The notes under the pieces were generated by a model, which made no database searches, was not told the DNA's origin, and saw only the letters and a program-made list of their open reading frames with translations. A stretch of 64,000 nt of DNA. It comes from Porphyrobacter sp. GA68 (GTDB lineage Bacteria > Pseudomonadota > Alphaproteobacteria > Sphingomonadales > Sphingomonadaceae). Made by a program: the position numbers and the translations under genes. Positions 35,490-42,187 of the stretch are shown one piece after another. The stretch's first letter is position 1, and every line of letters begins with the position of its first letter. The DNA is taken from contig NZ_JAKQYJ010000002.1 in assembly GCF_022605525.1 (NCBI RefSeq), forward strand, positions 806,001 through 870,000. The letters are read 5' to 3'.

Positions 35490-35852
35490 CTAGCGAGCTT
35501 CGCCCGAAGAGATCGTAAGAACCTCCGCGAGGTCATCGGGGTATGGCATTGGCGCGAATGCGCTCACGTTTGCGCGTCCGGTATTGCCCCAGGGGAGCCG
35601 TCCGGTGAGATTACCAAGGGGAGCGAGCGCAAGACGTATGACCTGCCCCAGAACTTCGCGGCCATCGCGGGTTTCAACTGCATAGCCCAGCATCGTCATA
35701 TGTGAACGAAGGTGCGGCCCGAAGAAGCCCTGGCCCAGAATATGTTCCCGCTCGAGCGCGGTCCAAGCCAAAGCCCGGTCACCAGACTGCCTGGCGGCAC
35801 GGAAAACGCGCCGCTCAGCTTCGATAAGTTCAATAATGTCCTTCTTTGCCAC
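35490..35852 (-). CDS. DUF3703-like protein
   Basis: A 120-residue soluble protein, rich in Ala and Leu, beginning MAKKDIIELIEAERRVFRAA and containing the conserved WTALEREHILGQ and HLRSHMTMLGYA segments; I assign it to DUF3703 from memory. Such proteins recur in metal-resistance operons with unknown function. The start is a GTG; its predicted leader is short, because the MerR-type promoter's -10 lies about 36 bases upstream. It is the first cistron of the leftward metal operon. Confidence 0.68.
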   Translation of the reverse strand: MAKKDIIELIEAERRVFRAARQSGDRALAWTALEREHILGQGFFGPHLRSHMTMLGYAVETRDGREVLGQVIRLALAPLGNLTGRLPWGNTGRANVSAFAPMPYPDDLAEVLTISSGEAR

Positions 35853-35887
35853 AGGGTTTTACCGTTCTGCTTGCATCTTCGAATCGT

Positions 35888-35918
35888 CTTATGCACCTTG
35901 TAGTGGCTACAAGGTCAA
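35888..35918 (-). promoter_or_regulatory. MerR-type operator and promoter for the metal-efflux operon
   Basis: A perfect inverted repeat ACCTTGTAG-TGG-CTACAAGGT occupies 35,895-35,915. Read leftward it lies between a -35 box TTGACC (35,913-35,918) and a -10-like CATAAG (35,888-35,893), giving the unusual 19-base spacer of MerR-activated promoters. Expected transcription runs into the DUF3703-like gene. The half-site resembles CadR/PbrR operators. The divergent merR gene starts only 20 bases to the right and is probably autoregulated here. Confidence 0.85.
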
Positions 35919-35934
35919 GCATTGCGAGAAACCC

Positions 35935-36321
35935 ATGAAGATTGGTGCCCTGGCGCGGAAGACCGGCACGACCGCCGAAACGATCCGCTACTACGAACGG
36001 ACCGGATTGCTGGAGGAACCACCACGCACCGCCGGAAACTACCGGGACTATGGCCCGACCGAATTGGCCAGATTGCGGTTTATCCGCCGCGCACGCGACC
36101 TCGGCTTCACCATGGCGGAGGTGCGCCAATTGCTTTCTTTGTCGGATGATCCATCGCAATCGTGCGAAGCCGTGGACTCTATTGCCAGCCTCCACCTACG
36201 CGAAGTGGATCGGAAGCTTGGTGACTTGCGAAAACTGCGAACCGAACTGCGCCATATGGTCGACGACTGCCAGCACGGAGCGGTTGGCGAATGCCGGATA
36301 ATCGAAGTGCTTTCCGGCTAG
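35935..36321 (+). CDS. MerR-family metal-responsive regulator (CadR/PbrR-like)
   Basis: A 128-residue activator. The winged HTH starts MKIGALARKTGTTAETIRYY and is followed by the long dimerisation helix. Cysteines at 77, 112 and 120 sit where CadR and PbrR have metal ligands (77, 112 and about 119), pointing to Cd or Pb, possibly Zn. The ATG was chosen because the HTH begins immediately after; the longer upstream frame crosses the operator. It is divergent from the efflux operon, and its operator is described separately. Confidence 0.92.
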   Translation: MKIGALARKTGTTAETIRYYERTGLLEEPPRTAGNYRDYGPTELARLRFIRRARDLGFTMAEVRQLLSLSDDPSQSCEAVDSIASLHLREVDRKLGDLRKLRTELRHMVDDCQHGAVGECRIIEVLSG

Positions 36322-36368
36322 CGGGACAGCGCGCGTTTATTCGAGCGGTGACGGGACGCAAGACATGA

Positions 36369-36659
36369 TCATCTCGAAATTCGGGGCGTGTTCTGACATA
36401 TCTCGTCGGTGCGTTCGACAACAGAACCGATCCAGTCATCGATCTCGGCTTCGACCCAAACCGTGCAACGGGGACCGAGCGAACGCGACTTTGGAAAACG
36501 GCCTTCGCGCATCCGCTGATAGATTGCCGTTCGGCGCAGGCCCACGCGCGCCATGACCTCGGGAAGACGAATGAGCCGGTCTGGCGTTGGCTCGACAGGA
36601 ACGGCTTCCGCGTCCGTTTCGAGACCAGTCGTCATTTCAGAGAGCGAAGCTTTGTTCAT
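36369..36659 (-). CDS. AlpA-like helix-turn-helix regulator
   Basis: A 96-residue protein with a MerR/excisionase-type winged helix: RLIRLPEVMARVGLRRTAIY then REGRFPKSRSLGPR and WVEAEIDDWI. This is the AlpA family common in phages and integrative elements, where members activate or direct excision and integration. GGAG lies 8 bases before the ATG, and the gene overlaps the upstream HTH gene by 23 bases, so both are probably one transcript reading away from the tra operon. Confidence 0.85.
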   Translation of the reverse strand: MNKASLSEMTTGLETDAEAVPVEPTPDRLIRLPEVMARVGLRRTAIYQRMREGRFPKSRSLGPRCTVWVEAEIDDWIGSVVERTDEICQNTPRISR

Positions 36660-37098
36660 CCTGCCGCTCCAGTTGCGCGAGGTGATCCGACAGGAGACCG
36701 GCGGTGCGGTGAGCGGTCCCCTTTGCCCAGCGCGGTCTCACATCGAGCAGCCTCTCGCCCAGCGCTTGATCCAAAGCAGACGGCAACTCGCTTATGAAGG
36801 TTTCAAGAAATTCCAGCACGCCGCTATTCTGCCAATCCTTGCTACGCTGCGAGTACCCCGCGAGTGCCAGCATCAGGGAGGTGCGCGGCGCGTGACCGCT
36901 CGCGTCAAGGATGGCCAGCGCCTCAAGCAGTGTGGCTGACCTTGTCCCGGCGAGGATGCGTCGGAGCGCGTCCTTATTGATATTCGTCTGTGCGGCAATC
37001 GTCCGCCGGGACTTGCCACTTTCGTCCACGGCATGGTCGAGGAAAGCGGCGACTCCTCGCGATAGTTCTCCCCATTTGTCGTTTGTGTTTCGCGCCAT
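36637..37098 (-). CDS. Helix-turn-helix DNA-binding protein
   Basis: A 153-residue protein. Residues 30-60 (RRTIAAQTNINKDALRRIL) form a plausible HTH, and the rest is a helical tail with no family I recognise. It is transcribed divergently from the conjugation operon, and GTAGGAA motifs lie in its promoter region. With the AlpA-like gene it may form the control module of the element. GCAGGAAC provides a Shine-Dalgarno. Confidence 0.65.
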   Translation of the reverse strand: MARNTNDKWGELSRGVAAFLDHAVDESGKSRRTIAAQTNINKDALRRILAGTRSATLLEALAILDASGHAPRTSLMLALAGYSQRSKDWQNSGVLEFLETFISELPSALDQALGERLLDVRPRWAKGTAHRTAGLLSDHLAQLERQDEQSFAL

Positions 37099-37461
37099 TG
37101 TTCCTGCTTCCGGTGATCTTTAGCGAATCGCCAACAGGCTACGCGACGCGTCCAACTGTAGGAAAGGAAAAAGAACAAATAAGGAACTCGTAGGAAACTG
37201 GCTCATCGTCACACGATTTGATTCGCGCAGAGTCCGGTCCCTCGATCTCAGATTTCGGTATGGGTGGCGCAATGATCGGTATTCTTGGCCGCAATGTCTG
37301 CACCGGTCGCGCAAAGCCCGGTCAGATTGCCCAGAATCGACGATTTCTCTTGGTCGGAATGCCGCGTGCGGCAGTTTCCGTTTTCCTACACCCTGCCTTC
37401 CAATCGAGGAAAGAACATACAGCGAACGCATCGCTGCCAATGTTCGAAACGGAGTTCCTCG
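37099..37461. other. Regulatory gap between the HTH genes and the tra operon
   Basis: About 360 bases with no convincing gene. It must hold the promoters of the divergent HTH pair and of the tra operon. GTAGGAA occurs at 37,158-37,164 and 37,190-37,196 (32 bases apart, about three helical turns), and as its complement TTCCTAC at 37,383-37,389. An in-frame ORF through this region (37,218-37,499) lacks protein-like features and runs into traA out of frame. Confidence 0.55.
37158..37196. promoter_or_regulatory. Paired GTAGGAA motifs, candidate repressor sites
   Basis: Two GTAGGAA copies in direct orientation, 32 bases apart, between the HTH gene and traA. The same heptamer (as TTCCTAC) is part of an inverted repeat just upstream of the S24 repressor gene at 56,538-56,552. 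Shared binding by that repressor is inferred. Confidence 0.45.
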
Positions 37462-37788
37462 ATGAACAATGCAATCACCCTTCCCCGCCCATCCGTTAAA
37501 GGCATTCGTGCCCGCGACTATATTCTTCCGGCCGCGATTGCGCTCGCCTGCGCCGGTGCCGCCTATGCCGGTGCCGACACGACCTTTGATCCGGCGCTGC
37601 AGAAATTTACCGACTTCCTCGAAGGTTCGGGCGGGAAAATCATCACCGTCCTCAGCCTTGCCGGCGGGCTTATCGCGCTCGCCTCGGGCCGCTTCGCCCT
37701 AGGGCAGGTCGCGGTCCCGGTCGGTGTCGGTATCGGCGTCGGCACCGGTGTGCCGATCGTCACCTCGGTCGTGACCGCGACCATCTGA
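37462..37788 (+). CDS. traA: TraA/TrbC-like conjugative pilin
   Basis: A 108-residue pilin precursor. A signal peptide ends near AYAGADT, followed by two hydrophobic segments (ITVLSLAGGLIALASG and VAVPVGVGIGVGTGVPIV) as in VirB2/TraA pilins. GGAG lies 7-10 bases before the ATG. It starts the long F-type type IV secretion operon and would polymerise into the conjugative pilus. Confidence 0.85.
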   Translation: MNNAITLPRPSVKGIRARDYILPAAIALACAGAAYAGADTTFDPALQKFTDFLEGSGGKIITVLSLAGGLIALASGRFALGQVAVPVGVGIGVGTGVPIVTSVVTATI

Positions 37789-37814
37789 TCGCGGTCTAAC
37801 GACGGGAGGGCGGC

Positions 37815-38102
37815 ATGGCCGACAGATACCTCGTTCCACGGCGGCTCGACGATCCGGAGCTCATCGGTTTCTGGACCATCGACGAGTTTGCGGGACTGCT
37901 CGTCCCGTTCGCCTGGGGCATCCTTGCGCAGCACATCATCATCGGCACCGGCCTATCGGTCATGACCTGGTTCGCCCTTCGAAAGGCCAAAGCTTCAGGT
38001 GCAGGGTCGAAACTGGTGCATGCTGCCTACTGGTATCTGCCGGGGAGCTTCCTCGGGCTGAAAGCCACGCCGCCCTCCCACTGTCGCCTGCTTGCAGGCT
38101 GA
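37815..38102 (+). CDS. traL: TraL-like conjugal transfer protein
   Basis: A 95-residue inner-membrane protein. The N-terminal RYLVPRRLDDPELIGFWTID and the C-terminal FLGLKATPPSHCRLLAG match the TraL pattern, in which the end resembles a PPSH motif. One or two membrane segments lie in between. It is placed between pilin and TraE, as in F. GGGAGGGCGGC is the ribosome-binding site. Confidence 0.85.
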   Translation: MADRYLVPRRLDDPELIGFWTIDEFAGLLVPFAWGILAQHIIIGTGLSVMTWFALRKAKASGAGSKLVHAAYWYLPGSFLGLKATPPSHCRLLAG

Positions 38103-38114
38103 GGGAGGACATCC

Positions 38115-38684
38115 ATGAAACACGAATTCGCCTACGAGGAAGCGCAGCGTCACCTCAAGCAGCGTAACCGCTTTGCCGCGCTGGCATCCGTTCTCGGCCT
38201 TACCAGCCTGCTGGCGGTCGGCGCGGCGGCAACGCGCGAGGAAAACATGATCCTCGTGCCTGTCACGAGCGAGCGCCTGACGCTCGGCAGCGGCGCGACC
38301 GATGCGCACTACCTCGAGCTTGTCACCCGCGACACCGCGCTGATGCTGCTCAATCGCGCACCCGAGAGCCTCGACTACTGGATGGAGCAGGTTCTCATGG
38401 TGGCAGATCCTTCTGCGCACGGCCGCCTCAAGGCCGAGCTCGTCAAGATCGTCGACGAGCAACGCGGCTCGGACATCAGCCAGGCCTTCGTCATCTCGCG
38501 GATGGAGGTCGACCCGCAGGCGCTCACCGCGACCGTCACCGGAACGCTCAAGACCTTTGTCGGCGCGCAGGTGATCGCGAGCCAGCAGCGCAGCTTCGAA
38601 TTCAGCTGGAACCGCCGCGGCCTCAGCCTCGGCCTCACCGGCTTCCGCCAGCTCCCAACCGAAAACGAGGAGGCGAATCCATGA
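38115..38684 (+). CDS. traE: TraE-like T4SS protein
   Basis: A 189-residue protein related to VirB5/TraE. An N-terminal membrane segment (FAALASVLGLTSLLAVGAA) precedes a periplasmic domain with YWMEQVLMVADPS and a C-terminal RGLSLGLTGFRQ, both typical of TraE. It helps assemble the pilus and core complex. It is 12 bases from traL and overlaps traK by four bases. Confidence 0.86.
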   Translation: MKHEFAYEEAQRHLKQRNRFAALASVLGLTSLLAVGAAATREENMILVPVTSERLTLGSGATDAHYLELVTRDTALMLLNRAPESLDYWMEQVLMVADPSAHGRLKAELVKIVDEQRGSDISQAFVISRMEVDPQALTATVTGTLKTFVGAQVIASQQRSFEFSWNRRGLSLGLTGFRQLPTENEEANP

Positions 38685-39436
38685 CGCTCCTATCCCGCCC
38701 ATTCCCTGCCGCGCTGACCAGCTTCGCGCTGGCAATCGCCACGACCGCCTACGCTTCTCCGGCACATGCCGACCAGTTCGTCGAGGCCGCCGATGGCGCC
38801 GCGATCGACTGCGTGCTCGCGCGCGGCGCGCTGACCCGTATCGCCCTCATTGAGGATGGTTTTGCCAATGTCTCGAAGATGGCAAGCGGCTATCCCTACA
38901 ACGATTTCGAGGTGACCCACGAGCCGGTGCGCGGCGACATCTATGTCTCGGTGCCGCTGCAATATGCGAGCGCCAGGGTCAGCTTCTTTGCCACCAGCAG
39001 CGCGGGCTATGTCTACAAGTTCGCGTGCCGCGTCGATGGCGAAGAGGCGAGCCAGCTCTTTGTTACCAATCCCGCGCTCGCCAAATCCCAGGCGAGCGAG
39101 TGGGAAGGCCAAGCCCCGACCCGCGACGAGGCCGCGATTCGGCTGATCGAGGCGATGGCGAGCGACAGCGTTCTGCCAGGCTTTCGCGCCCGCGCCGAAC
39201 TCTCGCGACCACGCCGAACCGACAGTCTCGAAGTCCAGCAGGTCGCCGAATACGAAGGTGCCGAGCTGATCGGACAGGCCTTCACCCTGCGCAATCTTGG
39301 CCCGATGCCCGTCGACCTTGCACGTGAGCGCGACGCGCCCGCCGAGGCGCTGGCCTTTGCCTATGGCCGCGACAGCCTCCAGCCCGGCGAGAGCACGCAG
39401 GCCTTCCTTGTCTTTACCAAGGGAGGGCTCGAATAA
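38681..39436 (+). CDS. traK: TraK-like secretin/core-complex protein
   Basis: A 251-residue periplasmic protein with a signal peptide ending near AHADQ. The TraK/VirB9-like beta domain includes VSVPLQYASARVSFFATSS and VTNPALAKSQ; the C-terminal third ends with FLVFTKGGLE. It forms the outer-membrane ring with TraV and TraB. The ATGA start overlaps traE. Confidence 0.86.
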   Translation: MTLLSRPFPAALTSFALAIATTAYASPAHADQFVEAADGAAIDCVLARGALTRIALIEDGFANVSKMASGYPYNDFEVTHEPVRGDIYVSVPLQYASARVSFFATSSAGYVYKFACRVDGEEASQLFVTNPALAKSQASEWEGQAPTRDEAAIRLIEAMASDSVLPGFRARAELSRPRRTDSLEVQQVAEYEGAELIGQAFTLRNLGPMPVDLARERDAPAEALAFAYGRDSLQPGESTQAFLVFTKGGLE

Positions 39437-40719
39437 TGGCCGAAACCGACAGAGGCGATACGCCCCCGGCAGCGCCCAGGGACGAGACGCGCGGCGACGC
39501 CCGGCGCAATCTCAACCGCACGGTCGCGCAGCGCCAGAAGCTGCTGCTCGCCGGGATCGGCGGGGTGGCACTCATCGCCGGTTCGATGTTCATCTTCGGC
39601 GGCGAGGATGAAGCCGGCGCCGACGGCGCAGGCGCGACCACGATCGAGACCGGCGCGCTGGTCAATCGCAATCTCTCGCAGCGCGAATTCGTCGCCACCT
39701 ATGGCAACCGCCTCGATGCGCAGGGCCGCGCGATCAAAGACCTGCAGGAAAGCCAGCTTCCCAAGGCCTCGATCGAGCAGGAGCTCGAAACGCTGCGGGG
39801 CGAGAACGCGCGGATGATCAGCGACGGTCAGGCGGCGATCGATGCGATCTCGGCGGAGAACGCCGCCTTGCGCTCGGAACTCGAAACCGTCCGCGCCAAT
39901 CCCCCGGTCACGCCGGTGGCCACAGTCGATCCGCGGGCTCCGGGCTTCGCTCCCGGACCGCTCGAGCCACCCAGCGAACCCAAGGCAAGCCTGCTGAGCT
40001 TTGCTGGAGACAAGCCGGGCGCCTCCAAGACGAAGGCAACCGAAAGCGCGCCGCCGCTGCTGCTCGAGGCAAGCCGCGATTACCTGCCGCCCAACAGCTA
40101 TGCACCTGCCACCGTGATCGTGGGGGTCGACGCCTCGACGGGCGTGACCAGTCAAAGCGATCCGCTGCCCGTGGTGCTGCGGATCACCGGGCCGGCGCGC
40201 TCGGTTCTGAAGGGCAATCGCCTGCTCACGACCGACCTCACCGGCTGCCTCGTCAACGGCGCGGCGCGCGGCGATCTCTCGGCCGAGAAAGTCTACGTCA
40301 AGCTGGTGCGGATGACCTGCGCACAGCCCGGTGGGCGCTTCGCAGTGAGCGAGGTCAAGGGGTTCATCGCCTTTGCCGGAAAGTCCGGCGTTCGAGGCCG
40401 TGTCGTCAGCCGCGAAGGCAGCCTTGTCAGCCAGGCGCTGCTCGCCGGGATCGTCGGCGGATTCGGACGCGGATTTTCGGCCAACGCCAACGGTGTCTTT
40501 GCCGGGCAGATCGGCAGCGACGGCAAGCGCGACGCGCTCTCGCCCACCGACATCCTCGCGGGCGGCTTCGGTCAGGGCGCGGGCGAAGCCGCCGACACGG
40601 TCAGCAAATATCTCATCGAACGCGCAGAACAGTACCAACCCGTCGTCGAGATGCCGACCGGCATCCAGGTCGAGATCGTCTTCCTCGACGGCGTCCATGT
40701 CAGGAGCACACCCCAATGA
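39436..40719 (+). CDS. traB: TraB-like T4SS core protein (VirB10 family)
   Basis: A 427-residue protein. A membrane segment near residues 35-52 (LLLAGIGGVALIAGSMFIF) is followed by a coiled-coil region (about 95-140), a Pro-rich linker and the C-terminal VirB10-type barrel beginning near RDYLPPNSYAPATVIVG, with GFGRGFSANANG-like outer-channel strands. It spans both membranes and joins the core complex to the energising ATPase. Its ATG overlaps the traK stop by one base. Confidence 0.88.
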   Translation: MAETDRGDTPPAAPRDETRGDARRNLNRTVAQRQKLLLAGIGGVALIAGSMFIFGGEDEAGADGAGATTIETGALVNRNLSQREFVATYGNRLDAQGRAIKDLQESQLPKASIEQELETLRGENARMISDGQAAIDAISAENAALRSELETVRANPPVTPVATVDPRAPGFAPGPLEPPSEPKASLLSFAGDKPGASKTKATESAPPLLLEASRDYLPPNSYAPATVIVGVDASTGVTSQSDPLPVVLRITGPARSVLKGNRLLTTDLTGCLVNGAARGDLSAEKVYVKLVRMTCAQPGGRFAVSEVKGFIAFAGKSGVRGRVVSREGSLVSQALLAGIVGGFGRGFSANANGVFAGQIGSDGKRDALSPTDILAGGFGQGAGEAADTVSKYLIERAEQYQPVVEMPTGIQVEIVFLDGVHVRSTPQ

Positions 40720-41585
40720 ATTTTTCCCACCACCGGCCGGGCCTGAAAGCCCGCGCCGCGCACATTTCGCTTGCTGCCGCCAGCGCAGCTGCCCTCCTCA
40801 CCGGCGGCGTCGCCGTGCTGACCGCCATGCCGGCGCAGGCCGCCATTGCCCGCGATGTCGTCCAAGCGCTCAAGCTGCGCCTGCCCAAGACGCCTATCGA
40901 CGCGCTCGACTGCACAAGCTTCGCGCCGTGGTGCGAGGTCATCTCTGGCGAGACGCTGTTCTACACCGACGAAGCCGCGCGCTATCTCTTCGTCGGACGG
41001 CTGTACGATCTAGAAGAACGGCGCGACGTCACGGCGACGCGCCTGCTCGAGCTCAATCCCGATTTGCTCGCCGCCGGAGCCGCGCGCGCTTCGGGCCGCA
41101 CCGAAGCCTCGGGCAGCGAGCCCGCGCCCGTACCGGGCAAGGCAAAGGTCGACCTCTCGCAGCTCCCTCGTGAGGGGGCGATCCGCTGGGGCAATCCCAA
41201 GGGTCCGCGGCTCGTGGTCTTCTCCGATTTCCAGTGCGGATATTGCAAGAAGCTCACCGGCGAACTCGAGCAGACCGGCGTCCTGGTCGAGGAACGGCCG
41301 ATCTCGATCTTCGGCGCGGCGAGCCGGCGCCTGTCCGAAAGCGTCCTGTGCGCCAGCGATCCGGTCGCGGCGCTGCACGCTGCCTATACCGGCAAGCACG
41401 TGCCGCGCCCCGCCCGTTGCAAGGCCATACATGCGCTCGACGCCAACGAGGCCTTTGCCGAGGCCAACGGCTTTGCCGGGACCCCGGTGATCGTGCGCGC
41501 AAGCGATGGCGCGGTGCTGCACGGCTACCGCGACGCCCAAACGCTCCACCGCTTCGCCAACGAGCGCCCCGGAGCAGGCCAATGA
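40716..41585 (+). CDS. DsbC-like thiol-disulfide protein of the T4SS operon
   Basis: A 289-residue exported protein. The signal peptide ends near AQAA, followed by a helical N-terminal domain and a thioredoxin-like domain with FQCGYCKK (Cys174, Cys177). DsbC-type proteins shuffle disulfides; the Cys-rich TraN and TraU proteins in this operon would be its clients. It overlaps traB and traV. Confidence 0.84.
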   Translation: MNFSHHRPGLKARAAHISLAAASAAALLTGGVAVLTAMPAQAAIARDVVQALKLRLPKTPIDALDCTSFAPWCEVISGETLFYTDEAARYLFVGRLYDLEERRDVTATRLLELNPDLLAAGAARASGRTEASGSEPAPVPGKAKVDLSQLPREGAIRWGNPKGPRLVVFSDFQCGYCKKLTGELEQTGVLVEERPISIFGAASRRLSESVLCASDPVAALHAAYTGKHVPRPARCKAIHALDANEAFAEANGFAGTPVIVRASDGAVLHGYRDAQTLHRFANERPGAGQ

Positions 41586-42187
41586 GCGCGCGTCACGTCA
41601 GGGTAATCACGGCTGCCAGCCTTGCCGCGAGCATCGCAGGATGCGCCACGCTCGGCGGCAATGTCGAAGGTGACTTCGAGTGCCGGGCGCCCGAAGGCAG
41701 CTGCGCGCCCACCACGCTCATCGACAGCGCGGCGATCGGCGAAGCTGGTACCGACAAGGCAATTGGCACTGCGACCAATCAGCCTACCTCGTCCGCTGGC
41801 CCACGCCAGGCATATGCCCGCTCGCTCCGGATCGTCATCGCCGCCTATCGCGACGCGGCGGGCCGGAACCACGAAGTGCGCGTCGTCCATGTCGCGTTGC
41901 CCGATCATCCTGGCGAGAGCTGGCATGCCCCGCGCTCGACCGGCGAGGTGCTCCGCGCGCTCGGACGCGCGGGCGACAATGCCCGCACTCCGCCGCCACT
42001 GACGGGCCCGCAGAACCCGCCTGTCATCATCCCCCTTCCCCTGCAGCTGCCCGAGGTCCTGGTTATCCCCTCCCAGACCCCGGAAGCGCAGCCCGGCGCC
42101 AAAGCGCCGGACCCCGGGGCACCTGGTCGTCCCCCCTCCCCCGGCCAGGTGCCCCACCCCATTCTGTCTGAAGGAGAGCCCAAGTGA
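41582..42187 (+). CDS. traV: TraV-like outer-membrane lipoprotein
   Basis: A 201-residue lipoprotein with a signal ending in SIAGCATLGG. A short conserved core (EGDFECRAPEGSCAPTT) has the paired cysteines of TraV. The C-terminal half is Pro-rich (PPVIIPLPLQLPEV, GAPGRPPSPGQVP), a likely flexible tail. It anchors TraK/TraB in the outer membrane. ATGA overlap upstream, GTGA overlap downstream. Confidence 0.8.
   Translation: MSARHVRVITAASLAASIAGCATLGGNVEGDFECRAPEGSCAPTTLIDSAAIGEAGTDKAIGTATNQPTSSAGPRQAYARSLRIVIAAYRDAAGRNHEVRVVHVALPDHPGESWHAPRSTGEVLRALGRAGDNARTPPPLTGPQNPPVIIPLPLQLPEVLVIPSQTPEAQPGAKAPDPGAPGRPPSPGQVPHPILSEGEPK

Noticed and set aside
37218-37499. 93-codon ORF before traA
   Set aside because: Overlaps the traA start in another frame, lacks a good ribosome-binding site, and crosses the regulatory motifs.
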